DNA from: Ehretia macrophylla
Lineage: Eukaryota > Streptophyta > Magnoliopsida > Boraginales > Ehretiaceae
NCBI GenBank assembly: GCA_037974665.1
Contig: CM075780.1
Span: 55,221,594-55,285,593 of the forward strand
DNA length: 64,000 nt
Reading direction: 5' to 3'
The translations under genes and the position numbers were made by a program. Positions 12,001 to 22,792 of this stretch are shown in pieces. Under the pieces are notes generated by a model. The model saw only the letters and a list, made by a program, of their open reading frames with translations, searched no databases and was not told the origin of the DNA. Positions within the stretch are counted from its first letter, which is position 1. Each line of letters opens with the position of its first letter.

Positions 12001-14413
12001 AATAAAAACTATTATCTTCTCTCAAGTCTCAATTTTAGCAATTATCATCTTCTCTCAAGTCTCTATCTTCTCTGTGTGATAGTATAGGTACAATCCGTTT
12101 GTGTATATATGTATATTTCTATATATGGGTATTGAAGAACTTTAATACTAAATTCAGTATCATCATACACTGTTTAATGCCATAAAAGAATACTAACATT
12201 TTATATAGCGTAATAGATCGTTAAACGTGCTTGTTCCACTGTGTGTGTCGTGAATCAAAGTGCACAATACAGTCTAGTGCTCTGATAATTCACAGGCTAA
12301 ATATCTTTTATCTTGATATGCTTTTTAGAGAGTTTTTGTTTTCTATTTCTTGTGTCTGATACAAATAGAACGTATGTTGTTCTATTAGTTATTGGACTTA
12401 AATACCCAGTGATGGGAAGTTACCCAACTTCCCACACTTGGGTCTAATGGGTTGGGTCAGCCCATCTAGGGCGACCCAGGATCCAAATCCAACAGGTATA
12501 CGTGTGTATATACAAAGAGATATATATATAATCTGTAAAAAAAAAATTAAAACTGTAAAAATTAAGTCTCTTTTCTATTAATTCAAAAAATATTGTACAA
12601 AAATAAATAAATAAAAATCCCCCCCCCCCCCTTCCTCTTCAATTTCTGGCTCCGACCCTGGGTGCAAGGCGGACCTCAGAAGAGGGCCCACGCGCTCGTA
12701 AATTCTGGAAGACCTTTTCCAAAAATAGTATACATACGTCAAATCAGTCCCGCAAAAAGGTAATTAATTTTAAAGACTCTCACTCCCCTTAAATTATTCT
12801 TTCTCAGTCTTATAGCCATCAATGATTTGATTGTCGGAGGTTATCCCCGAGATTGGACCTGCGCTTTCCATTTTGCAGGTTTTTTGCTCGGATTGTTGAC
12901 CAAGGACAATATTCGTATTTTTATCTTATCACAGGAATACAAGCCACTATATAAAGTTTTTGTTCATATGGATGCCATGTTTCTGAAGAAGAAAAATCAA
13001 AGTCGATCTGCAAATAAGACATAACAATAGACAAAGCCAAATACATATGCTTGCTAGCCCAGTCCAAGTATGCGACTAGGACTAATGAAACTTTAACATG
13101 CATGAGTAAGGGCCTTCAATCATGCATATTTCTAGTATAATAATCATTTTAGCATGTTGTTTGGAATTTTTTGTCTTGTATATAAGAAAAGTGTTCATTA
13201 TGAATTTTTAGAAATTATTATTCAAAAACTGAAGCTGGTGTTGCAAGTCATTTGATGAAATCATGTTCATATTATGGACATCTTATATATGCATATAAAT
13301 GGCCAACTATTGTGCACATGTACATTTGTATGACTTGCAAAGATATAATGTCATTGCACATCCGCACATGAAATGGCTTCATAGTTCAAAGAGCATATTT
13401 TTTGGCACTTTTTTTCTTTCCTCTCTTCCTTAAAGTTGATCGTTATTTTTCTAATGTAAATGATTGAGATCTGATTATTCTATCGTAGTCCCTTTTCACC
13501 AATTTTATTGATTGATTATCCGACCTGAAGTTATAAATGAAGATAACATACTAGTAAATATAACTCTGTTGTGCAGTATTATTATGAACCAGGGACCGGA
13601 AGGAAGTTCCGGTCCCTTATCGCGGTGCAGAGATACTTGGCAGAATCGAATGAAGATAGGCCCTTATCAGAAACTTTTGAAGTATTAAGGGAAAATGCGC
13701 CACTGTCCAAGATGTTTAAAGTGGAGTATCATCCAAAGGTGAGACTGAGAATTACTATCACACTCAAAATCGCTAGTTCATATCATCCCTGACCATAGGT
13801 AACTTTGTCTCTTCTGCTTCTATAGAATTCTGCTTCATCGAAAGAGGATACAAGAGAAAATACTCAAAACTCGTCATTTGTGAGCCCACCCAAAAGAATC
13901 AATTGGGTCATTTCTAGTCCGCAAGGGGATGCATGGAATCCTTTCATCGGTGAAACACTGATTCCAGATTCTGTTAAACAGCAATGGATCAAAAGGTTCA
14001 TGTTACTCATGAACGATGGAAATTACGACACAGAAGGCTCCTGTATGCAAAGATACACCTTAAGTAAGAAGCTCATTTTCTGTCTGTTTTTGGTATTGCT
14101 TGCATTCTAAGAGGATTTACCTCAGATTGGATTGTTGCACTGATACATCTCTTGCTACACTAGATGATTTTCCGTCTTATTAGTGCAGAATCGTCATTAA
14201 CTTTCAGCAGAATTGTGCAAAGAATGCGTGCACTTAGATTATGGCTACTGGATATGATGTGAATCTTGGACTATAACGTTCATAGTCTTCATAGCATTTG
14301 AATTATGAGATATAGAGAAAATAGGATTATATATGACTTCTGAGGCAGGACAAGTTGCTGAAGAATTTTTGGAACGTAAAGATCGTAAGAAGCGAAGAAG
14401 AAGACGAGTCTAA
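67..14413 (+). CDS. MBD7-like methyl-CpG-binding-domain protein (5' part lies outside the window)
   Basis: Six phase-compatible exons can be joined: 67-180, 288-326, 935-1081, 13577-13738, 13826-14063 and 14349-14413, about 254 visible residues. The first exon opens inside an MBD (YYYEPGTGKKFRS). Exon 3 supplies the first half of another MBD (LPDGWVVEEVPRR...DR) and exon 4 completes it with YYYEPGTGRKFRSL. Exon 5 carries PPKRINWVISSPQGDAWNPF...SVKQQW, like the StkC (sticky C-terminal) region of plant MBD7. The last exon gives a basic tail containing KKRRRRR before TAA. Junctions are GT-AG, phase 0 except the last (phase 1). Known of the family: Arabidopsis MBD7 is a nuclear protein with three MBDs that binds methylated CpG and recruits anti-silencing factors. 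The upstream exons and start codon are not in the window. Orthology to MBD7 rather than MBD5/6 is inferred from the repeated MBDs plus the StkC-like end. No disabling mutation is seen in the joined exons. Confidence 0.88.
1281..1482 (+). mobile_element. tRNA-derived SINE (about 200 bp family, copy 1)
   Basis: A 14 bp direct repeat, AACTACTTAACAAT, at 1267-1280 and 1483-1496 brackets the element. The head resembles a tRNA A box (ATAGTCCAACAGTAGTGGGG), a weakened B box follows, and the 3' end is A-rich. A second copy at 49264-49511 shares the internal text (TCTAGAGTTCTG, GACTAACTTGGTGCA). Confidence 0.8.
1497..2091. other. Intronic sequence, nothing recognised
   Basis: No open reading frame of note, no terminal repeats and no structural RNA signature were seen between the SINE and the next element. 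Confidence 0.5.
2344..2436. repeat. 93 bp direct repeat, left copy (partner 7818-7911)
   Basis: TAGCGACGAATTAGCTACGG... to ...AAATCTAT recurs on the far side of the LINE with a few substitutions. This is longer than the 14 bp TSD, so the host DNA element probably held a tandem duplication before the LINE landed. Confidence 0.7.
2507..6102 (-). pseudogene. LINE ORF2: endonuclease, reverse transcriptase, zf-RVT (broken)
   Basis: An AP-endonuclease start at 6102-5770 (DILCLLETRI, RGRIWILWN) breaks, then a 764-residue frame at 5598-3304 continues with the endonuclease end (SRIDRVLIND, GVSDHCPLL). The reverse transcriptase follows, with KSPGPDGF, RPISCCNVLYK, a first catalytic Asp in MKLDIMKAYD, RQGDPISPYLF, and FVDD in place of the common FADD. 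A zf-RVT-like segment lies at 3262-2963 and weak continuations reach 2507. At least three frame breaks make it inactive. The enzyme nicks target DNA and primes reverse transcription there. Confidence 0.9.
6129..7676 (-). pseudogene. LINE ORF1 (nucleic-acid-binding protein), broken
   Basis: Three consecutive pieces on the - strand (7676-7029, 7025-6834, 6779-6129) follow the usual plant L1 ORF1 order. First is a Ser/Pro-rich N-terminus (ARRKPSTTTKQ). Next is a DUF4283-type region (WKSCLVG, then PPYYLVKSMVETLWRKFGKV). Last is a CCHC knuckle (CIICKRLGHVADSC) followed by a low-complexity Ser/Arg tail. A stop after WKSCLVG and a shift near 6830-6780 disable it. The protein would bind element RNA to form the retrotransposition particle. 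Confidence 0.8.
8490..9279. other. Intronic sequence with a possible degraded MITE
   Basis: CCTTGTTTGGATTG near 8527 and CAATCCAAACAAAGCC near 8812 form an imperfect inverted pair about 300 bp apart, as in hAT or PIF MITEs. No TSD is visible. The rest (to 9279) shows no recognisable feature. Confidence 0.35.
9280..9920 (-). pseudogene. Degraded Copia gag fragment
   Basis: On the - strand, 9860-9720 reads AIHLTLNDV...LDAWKAED, like Copia gag (UBN2 type). Near 9410-9330 there is a decayed zinc knuckle, FYWCLEHGHFRREC, with the first Cys lost. Stops and shifts are frequent. No LTRs were found for it. Confidence 0.6.
9921..11619. other. Intronic sequence, mostly unrecognised
   Basis: A short imperfect duplication near 10115-10190 (GTTAACCTAGTAGACCTTTGG type) is the only structure noted. 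The open frames at 10931-11260 and 11399-11602 have no recognisable domain and are probably chance. Confidence 0.4.
11620..12663. mobile_element. Possible degraded TE with GGGCGGAG / CTCCGACCC ends
   Basis: The left end, AGGGCGGAGG, and the right end, CTGGCTCCGACCCTG, are an imperfect inverted pair resembling ends common in plant DNA elements. In between are poly(A), poly(C) and AT-rich tracts and no coding signal. No TSD was found. Confidence 0.3.
12664..13576. other. 3' end of the giant intron, nothing recognised
   Basis: AT-rich with no domain-bearing frame. It ends at the acceptor TGTGCAG before 13577. Confidence 0.5.
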
Positions 14414-16574
14414 ACCTCTAAAATTAAGCTTGGTTTTTTACATAATCTTATTATATTTCGAGTATTCTTCTTCATCTACTCGTCATCCATATGTTCTAAA
14501 AATTCCTCAGCAACTTCTTCAATGTCATATGACTTCTGTTAGGGAGCTACTTAGAAGTTTAGATGAATCAATCTGCCAACAAATGGACAGTTGGTCTCGA
14601 ATATTCATGGCCTTTACTAAATCATTAAATATCTCTATTTTGCAGCTAATGAGGAATTTCTGAAGACAACCATGAAGAAATGTGTATAATCAAGAAAAGT
14701 AGATTGTGCTGTTTGAGGTACCGACTGTGCAGTATGTCCTCTTTTTTTTGTTTTTGGTCAAACAGTATGTCCTCCACTGTAGCTGATTGTGTGAAATATG
14801 AACTTAAAATTTGTAGCGAGTGATTAACTAAAGTTATTTCAGTTACTTAGCTGTTGTAGTCTGGTGCTACTCGTTGTATTTCAGTAGTAATTTAGCTGTT
14901 GCAGAAAATTGTTTCCAGTTTTTCTCTAGTTTGAGCCGCATTCCTAAATCTATAATACTAGTGTCACTTGCGAGTCTGAGTTTTTGATAGTTGCAGTTCG
15001 GACGGTCAGCGTGAAGGCCAGGTCGGAGCCGAGCCAATCTATGCTTGTCAGCGTAGGGGGTTAAGAAAGCAAGTCTGCCATTTAATGCATGCAACAATTG
15101 CCATTAGAACTAAATTTGGTGCCAATTTCTCGTATAATTGGGACCGAGTCTCTTCTTTTTCCTTTTTTTGCTTCTTTACAAAAGTTGATTTATTATATAA
15201 TTATTTTAAGGGATGTCTGATATCTCTTATCTCTATGTACCAGTAACAGTAGAAGTTCTAGAGGAAGCTAAAGAATGTGATTACCCAGGGTTAAGTGAGA
15301 CCAAAGTTTGCGAGTCCGTTGGTACATTTATTACTCTGTGTAAACGTAGATCAATTTGAAACCACCTTGCCCTATTAGAAGCTCTTTGCATTTTTCAATC
15401 ATTGGTCTCAAGGGGGCTATAAGGAGGTCTAATGCGGGAGACGAGTTTAATGATTATCTACAAGTGTGTGCTTCAATTAGAAGACGGACAGTACCCATCT
15501 ACTTTGTCCGTGTTCACATAATAGACCCGTCTTTTTTGAATTATCTTTAAACTATTATTTACCGTACTACATGTCTCGAATTATCTTTGAAGTAATCATA
15601 TATATTTAATTTTAAGTCATCATGAGGGTTTTTTTGACAATACGTACCTCTTATAAAATCGACACTCTACAATGAGTGTGGGGTCCCCACATATTAGAGC
15701 AGCCGAACTACATTCTTGACGTTTTGAAAAATTTTCTTACTTCTCATTCAGTTCCCTCGCATCAACAATCTCCTGCTCATAACCCACTATGAATATGCTC
15801 TGTCATGAATTAACGTTGACTCATTGTGCCCATATATCCTCTCGTTTCTCCAGCGCCAGAGCCACCAAATTGTGGTGGCAAACTAAATACTCTAGGACCA
15901 AGTCTCTTTACAATTAGTATCTGCGCTTTAAGAATGAATTTAGTCATAACATTATTATGATGTGATGGATAAAATTTAAAAATTATAAATTATTAATACA
16001 GTTATGATGAAATAATATAAATAATTTATAATTATTAAATTTTAATTATAATATTATGATGTTATAAAATAATATTTTCTTTTAACAGACTATGTAAACA
16101 CGAGATCTCGTGGTCATCCATGACGATGGACTATCTAGAAGAAGCATATGGGATCAGGAGACAAAGCTGATCACAGCTGACAATGATGGTTTAGACTAAA
16201 TTGGTGTAACGTATTAACAAGTTCAAGTCGACATCAATCTTGAAATCGAAGTGAAAATCAAGCATAAGGTCTTTTCTTTCTTTTTTTTTTTTTTTTTGTC
16301 GATAAGCATGAGGTTAAATGACTTGCAAACGTATACACGTAGCAAGCATATCATCAACTCAATTCATTTAGGGGTAATTTTTTGTTGACGATAAATGTTA
16401 CTCAAACCCCTTTAATATTGAAAAGTGAAAGATAAGACCCATTCTGTTAGGAATTTATCTAATTTTCTGTTAAAGTAGCATAAAATGTCTTTTGTGCCCT
16501 TTATTTTTCTTTGTCCTTTTACTTTTTTCACTATAACCACCACCAAGCCCTATTCTGTTAGGTCTATTTTGTTA
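14414..16574. other. Region 3' of the MBD gene
   Basis: Contains a possible alternative last exon (14646-14689), an AT-rich foldback of about 110 bp near 15950-16063 (ATTATTATGATG inverted to ATATTATGATGTT), and at 16370-16560 a piece like the left half of the MITE at 37474 (AAGACCCATTCTGTTAGGAA). No gene is recognised. The frame at 14867-15097 (-) has no known domain. Confidence 0.45.
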
Positions 16575-17226
16575 GGTTATCTTCAATGGAGTCTCTAAAA
16601 TATAAAATTTTTCTAAGAGTATCTCCAATGGGAGATACTATTCACAAAAACTTACCATTTTTAGTAATTTTTAAAGATTGGGTCTTTAAATTTAGAGCCA
16701 AAATGCATGAGGCTCACAAAATTTTAGAGATTTTAGCCAAAATAGAGACCCAATTTACTTTTTTTACTCTAAATTTAGAGACCCAAAAAGTGATTGGGTC
16801 TCTATTTTGACCAAAAAGTTGATAAAAGTGGTGGGCCCCATCTATTTTGGCTCTAAATTTAGAGACCCGGGTCTCTAAAATAGCCAAAAATAGTAAATTT
16901 TTGTGAATAGTTCTCACCATTGGAGATACCCTAATTTGGGTATTTTTAGAGACTGGGGTCTCTAAAAATAATACTATTCATAGCAAAAGTACGTGGAGTC
17001 CATCACTTTTGGCTTAAAAGATACCAAAATAGAGACTCAGTCTCTATTTTCTTCAACAAATTTGTAGAAGAAAATGGAGACTGAATCTCTATTTTGGCAT
17101 CTTTTAAGTCAAAAGTGGTGACCCCACGTACTTTTGTCATGAATAGTATTATTTTTAGAGACTGGAGTCTCTAAAAATACCCAAATTAGAAAAGTTTTGC
17201 ATTTAAAGACTTCATTGAGGATACCC
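16575..17226. mobile_element. Outer Tourist-like (PIF/Harbinger) foldback MITE
   Basis: The terminal repeats GGTTATCTTCAATGGAGTC and CATTGAGGATACCC are inverted, with TTA duplicated at 16572-16574 and 17227-17229. The arms pair over most of the element (TTTGGGTATTTTTAGAGACT against its complement near 17180), giving a long hairpin. A second MITE sits in the left arm. Confidence 0.82.
16617..16931. mobile_element. Inner Tourist-like MITE nested in the outer one
   Basis: The ends are GAGTATCTCCAATGG and CCATTGGAGATACCC, with TAA duplicated at 16614-16616 and 16932-16934. The intact right arm of the outer MITE (TTTTCTAATTTGGG complement) shows the pre-insertion site, which proves the order of insertion. 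Confidence 0.85.
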
Positions 17227-17370
17227 TTAGGATAAAGCACGACACTGAGCGACCCAAACAACATATATCACCAACACATTTGCTAGGATTTTATACCCAA
17301 ACAACAGTTTTTTTTCTTTGGCTACGAAAAAGATGGTGAAATATGCTTATAGTTGTTGTCTATCAAGAAA

Positions 17371-17566
17371 TATAGAAAGGATAATTCAATGAGGCTGCTT
17401 ACTGTATTGATCATTGTATGTGCTTTAAATATACAAATACAAGTGATAAGATAAGCGAGTATATGAATTACAAAAACAAAGCTATCCACAATTCAGTTGC
17501 ATTATTCTAGACCAAGTCAAAGGCAAGCTGTTAAGAGAACTAGCTAAATTGGACTTGTGCCTAATA
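17371..17566 (-). repeat. 3' LTR of Copia 1
   Basis: 196 bp and alignable end to end with 28656-28851. A TSD base run, AGAAA, lies directly to its left. The end of the polyprotein (GSKIGVTDGSTLLLEN) stops just right of it. Confidence 0.92.
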
Positions 17567-17639
17567 TTCTCCAACAAGAGGGTGGAACCATCGGTGACAC
17601 CTATCTTGGACCCGAGGATAGTAAATCGGGACCTCGGCA

Positions 17640-20600
17640 CACTACAAAAAAAAGGTTATATAAGTGACGGTTTTTGACTCGAATTGTCACCTATATAAAA
17701 TGAACATCACAATAAAGGTGACAGTTTTAAAAAATAAACGCTGCTAATACGATAAGGTCCATTTGACTTGAATAAATTCCCCAACAATGAGTTTAAAGAC
17801 CACTTAGACACATAGACAGCATTCCTGAACTGTTGTATATTAGTCGTTAAACTTGAATTTTATAGATAGCGGTTGGTGAACCGCTACCTATTAACCATCT
17901 TGGAAACATAGGCAACGGTTTTGTGAACTGCTAGCTATTAGTTATATAAAAAAAGGTTTTTATTGAAAAAGGCGAAAAAATAAACAAGGCTTAGACGGAT
18001 TTACTTATATATTGAAAAAGATCTTCCCACTAGACTTTTTCCTAAAAATATCAAACTCCACTCTTTTCTTCACCTTCTCTCTCAACCATGACTCTTCACT
18101 TTCTCTCTCTTCATTCTACACTTGACACTGCACCGAGGTCATCACGGTTAAGCAACAATGGCTGACACACCACAGGCTGTCTCACACACCCGCGAACACA
18201 CACAATATTGTATGTTTCAAACCCTAGCTTATTTGAGATTTGTGTGCGTGTGTATATATTGTCTATATATGTAATCTTTCGATCATCAATAATGACTGGA
18301 GTTCTGCAAAGCTAGGGTATTTGATTATCATTAGCTAAAACGATTCTCAAAGTATAAATTGATAGATATTATTAGACATTTTTGTTTAAGTTTTTCTTCT
18401 TCGATCAAAATTTGTCTTCACTATCTTTCTACTGGTAAGCTTTGATTTAATAATCCTCTTAAAGTTTTTTTTTGTGTAATTACAGTGAATTTTTAGTCAA
18501 ACGACGATCTTGATTAAAACTAGGGTTTTAGTGTTTTTTAATCCATTCTTTTTATAAAATTTAATTTCAATTATGGAGTTGGCGAACCAGAGGAAGCGAA
18601 GACTAACAAGTTTTGAGAGCGCGAGGCCTCTGATGACGCCCTCGGTTACCTCAATTTGTAAGTTTTTTCTTCTTTTTTATTTATTTATTTTTATTTTAAT
18701 GGTCTCTTAACTTTCATTGAATTGCTTATTAGCTGTAAAATTGAACTATCATTACTGATGTTGAATAGAAATTGATTTGTAAAAATCAATATTTGAAGTA
18801 TTTACAGTTCATCTTGTTTTCTGTTTTGTGCGTGTTATTGTTATTCCAATGTAATGAGAATAATGTCGAATTGGTTAATTAAATCAATAGAAATTAAATA
18901 ACAAAAGTAATTTTTTTTGAAGTCTTTAAAAGTTTATCAGTTTTGGGGTCTCATTGTTACCCCAAAGTGGGTCCAACCCCTCCCTTGGCCCGTGCATAGT
19001 GGGAGCTTCTGCCTTTTTATTTGTTAATCCAATGTTTATGAGATAAATGTCAAATGGCTAATAATTGAATATAAATTGAATTATGAAGGTCAATTTTTAA
19101 GTGTAATAACTTAGCTTTTTTGCTAATTTTGGGGTATTATTGTTAGTTCAATGTTTATGAGAATAATGTGAAATGGTTAATTGTGAATGAAGATGAGGAT
19201 GAGCTGTTGAATATGCAGTGCCCACGGCATTTGGAGCTTAGATGGCAAACGGAAGTTAGTTCTAGGATATATGTCACACCTCTCTTCGCTGATATTAACA
19301 AGTACATGTTACAACTATCTTCTCAGGTATAAAGAAATGATAACTTTTCTCTAATTCTTGTTGCATCTAATTGTGCTTATATTTGTTTTACCTTAGTTTG
19401 CTTTTAAATGGAAATCTTGATTGAGGGTAATACATCTTAGTCTTTCAAATATAGAAGCAGTCTAATTAGTAATTATCCCCAGATAAAACTTGAGAGTAAG
19501 TGAAATGGCACAGTAATGTGCTCTATACCTTTCCCCTTGGTGCATATTAATAAATTCTTTCACTTTTCAAAAAAAAAAAAAAGTGCTCTGTACCTTCAAA
19601 GTTATATTGATGGATCATTCACAAAAACTCAAAATTCCAATTATAAATGTGCGAATGACTAGATTAGCAGCCTCCATTGGCAATGAGTGAATGAGCTCCG
19701 ATTAAGATGTTTGCATGTCGATATGGATGATCTCCTTATGTTAGCATTTGGTTTTTTGTAAGTTTTCTAATTAGTCATTGCCTCATTCTTTGTTGTTTGA
19801 CGCAGTGATGGAAAGCTTGAGGTAGTGGTTCCTTCTTTTGTTCATTACTTGGGGGTGCTAGAAGGTTCAGATGGGGATAAATTGCTGGGTATGACTTTGG
19901 ATACACAAATTTGTAGGCACACTAGGTGTTTAATTTTCTATTATGCTTCCATGTAAACTTCCAGCTTAGTATAAGTATAGAAATGAAAGACCTAACTCTG
20001 TGTTGCTGCCAAATTGTATATTTGCCGCGTTAATGAAATCTCGAAGTGCTAGTCCACATGCATCTGACATGAACTTTTTTTGCCTCAACTTGAATTGTCT
20101 TAGAAAACCTTAGCACATTGTATTATCATAAATATTTTTAAGGCTATTTGAAGGTTGTACCTTCTTGTATAGACAAGAAAGGGAAAGAGAAACAAGGAAA
20201 ATGAAGAAAACTAGAAGCTAAATTCAAAAGAGAAACCATGCTAGCACTTTACTTGAGTATTTGTGCTTTCAAGTTAAATTAAGGCAAATTTTTCTTGCTG
20301 TTGTTTAAATTGCTAATGTCATCCATATAAAATCACATTAGTTAAGTATCTGTGAAAACTGCCATTTTCATTTCCTTGTGCTTCATCCCTATTAACAACT
20401 TCAGCTTTATGTGTTTTTTTAAAAGATTATATCACACTGGCCAAACTAATTGGCTGATATTATGATGGCACCCTGCACTTTTTAGGTATTTATTGTAGAA
20501 CCTAGGAGATAAGTCAATTAATATTTGAGCAGAAAATGACTGAACGTAAGCCCCTGTGAAAATTGTAAGCCCTGACATGCACCAGAAGTAGAAGAGGAAA

Positions 20601-21407
20601 AATGCTCTCTGAGTTACTTTTTTTTTTTTTTGCACTTGCTTGACATTACTCTGGATGTCCTAAGTCTTTTATGTGTTTGCTAAGCCGAAAGCTTGATCTT
20701 TCTTTTGAAGGTTTTGAGAAGCAAAGGTCTAGATGTCATTCAACAGATGGGCATAGTTTCATTCTTCAAAGAGGCCTGGATGTCATTCAGCAGGCTCGAT
20801 CTGGAACTAGGAAGAGATTAATGTTAAAGCACATTGTTGAGTTTTTGTAGGTTCGAAGGACAAGGAATTACAAGCACAAAAAAAGTTAGCCAGCTAGTGT
20901 AAAAGTGTGATCTTAAGTGTTTTGAACAAACCAGATTGGTGATGGATGGTTCTATGAAGAACAAGAAGTAATATATGTGGTTGATGTAAGTTTTTGTTAA
21001 ATGTAATCGTAGCTTATAAAAATTGCGGTGTTCTGTTACATTCAATTTTGTAAAGGAGCTAAGTTGTTTATAAAATATTGAAATATTTAGAGGCATAATA
21101 GGTGGCAGTTTTTTAGAATAGGTAGCAGTTTTGGCCAACTGCCTCCTATTGATACATCCATAATAGGTAACAGTTCAAGAGGGTTGTGCTTGTGGTAACA
21201 TAAACAGCATTTATTATAACTGTCACCTATGCTAGTTGTAACTATAGGTAACAGTTTTTATAAACAGTCACTTATGCATAGGTAACACGAGCATAGGTAG
21301 CGGTGCTAGTGACGGTTTTGTAAAGTGCTGCCTTTTAATAGGTAACGGTTAAAAACCGCTACTTTTAAAGTCACAAACCGTCACCTATACTTCAAAATCT
21401 TGTAGTG
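17640..21407. mobile_element. Non-autonomous CACTA element carrying DEX1 exons
   Basis: The ends are CACTACAAAAAAAAGG and CTTGTAGTG with the 3 bp TSD GCA (17637-17639 and 21408-21410), the CACTA/EnSpm signature. Subterminal repeats of the type TAGGTAACGGTT / ATAGGTGACAG cluster at both ends, especially 21100-21390. No transposase was found in 3.77 kb. The interior includes exons and introns of a host gene (18590-19888). The Copia 1 reading frame rejoins exactly across it (ADALTKSLP | PRSRFTILG). Confidence 0.92.
18590..19888 (+). pseudogene. DEX1: Captured fragment of DEX1 (DEFECTIVE IN EXINE FORMATION 1)
   Basis: Three exon-like blocks with intronic DNA between them match the N-terminal part of plant DEX1, a membrane-associated protein needed for pollen exine patterning. 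Block 1 (18590-18658) reads EEAKTNKF, a stop (TGA at 18614), then EREASDDALGYLNL. Block 2 (about 19192-19301) reads [18 protein letters not shown] then [18 protein letters not shown]. Block 3 (19806-19888) reads [20 protein letters not shown] then SDGDKLL. Retained introns point to capture at DNA level, not through mRNA. The in-frame stop and the weak acceptor before block 2 make a normal product unlikely. The identification rests on recalled similarity of these motifs to DEX1, not on a search. Confidence 0.85.
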
Positions 21408-22577
21408 GCAACGACTTTGTTAGAGCATCTGCAATCTGATTATGAGTGTATATGTGAGAAACTTGTATGAACCCAGAAGCAACCTTATCCCGCACGAAGT
21501 GGTAGTCCAAAGCTAGGTGCTTCATTTGGGAGTGAAACACAGGGTTTGTACACAAGAATGTAGCACCAATATTATCACAGAGGAGTCGCGGTTTAGTTGA
21601 GATTAGAACATGTAATTCCCGCAACAATTGAGACAACCAACACACTTCAGCCGTGGTTGTAGCAACAGACCTGTATTCTACTTCTGTGGAGGATCTAGTA
21701 ACCCTACGTTGTTTCTTGGAGCACCAAGATATGGGAGTGTTGCCAAGGAAGATGACATATGCAGAAATGGATGTATAATCATCCATATTGCCTGCCGAAT
21801 CAGCATCTGAGCAGGCAATGATGGATATGTTGGGTGACTTTTGAATGAGAAGGCCAAACTGGATTGTATGTTTCAAGTAACGAAGAAGTCATTTGGCTAC
21901 TATCCAATTAGATTGTCGAGGGGCATGCATTAACAGGGCCAACTTGTTGACAACATATGCAATGTCGGGATGAGTAAGGGCCAAATACTCTAAGGCCCCT
22001 ATGAGACTACGGTATGAGGTTAAGTCAGAAAGCATAGGACCATCAGAGAGTGACAGGCGTGATGTAGAGCTTAGCGAAGTACTTGAAATTTTTGCACCCT
22101 CTATTTTAAATTTCACAAGCAAATCACGCACATACTTCTACTGAGATATGAACAAACCCATGGGATGGTATAGTACTTCCATTCCTAAAAACAAGAAATT
22201 TTTCCAAGATCTTTTATTAAGAACTTTGAGGACAATGAATCAAAGGTCTGCTGCACAAAGCTTAGGTAATTTTCTGTCACCAAAAGGTCATTAACATAGA
22301 CCAATATATACACAGTTAGCTTAGATGAATGATAAATAAAAAGTGACGAGTCCGATTTTCTGTTAACAAAGCCAAGAGACAATATATGAGTTTTGAGCTC
22401 CAAGAACCAAACCCTCGGTGCTTGTTTCAAACCATACAAGGACTAATGCAAACGACAAACATGATTTGGTCAAACAATATCCACAAACCCAAGAGATTGC
22501 GACGTGAACTCTTTCTCGGTCAGATGGCCATGTAAGAAAGCATTGTTAACGTCGAACTGATGGACTTTCCAGCCATG

Positions 22578-22792
22578 AGACACAACAAGAGTTAGCACAA
22601 CACGGATAACATACAACTTTACAATAGGACTGAATGTCTCTAGAAAGTCTACCCTGGGTCATGGATAGAACCCCTTTGCCCATGGACACAACAAGAGTTA
22701 GCATGACACGGATAATAGACGACTTTATAATGGGACTGAATGTCTTTAGAAAGTCCACCCCGGGTCGTGGATGGAACCCCTTTACAATAAGT
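22578..22792. repeat. Tandem duplication (about 110 bp, two copies) within Copia 1 RT
   Basis: The text ACAACAAGAGTTAGCA...AACCCCTTT occurs at about 22578-22674 and again at about 22687-22792 with scattered substitutions. It arose after insertion or in a defective parent, since it disrupts the RT frame. Confidence 0.8.

Larger units (their letters stand above)
1082..13576 (+). other. 12.5 kb intron of the MBD gene, loaded with TEs
   Basis: The donor GTACGC follows the AGG codon at 1079-1081 and the acceptor TGTGCAG precedes 13577; both sides are phase 0. The intron separates the two halves of one MBD (DR | YYYEPG). It holds a SINE, a DNA element split by a LINE, Copia gag debris and low-complexity DNA. 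The spliced product needs removal of this intron, since reading through 1082 soon meets stop codons. Confidence 0.85.

Noticed and set aside
14867-15097. 76-residue - strand frame 3' of the MBD gene
   Set aside because: No recognisable domain or splice context; probably chance.
20700-20860. Possible further DEX1 exons inside the CACTA element
   Set aside because: The text near 20710-20780 does not read as DEX1 in any frame I tried.
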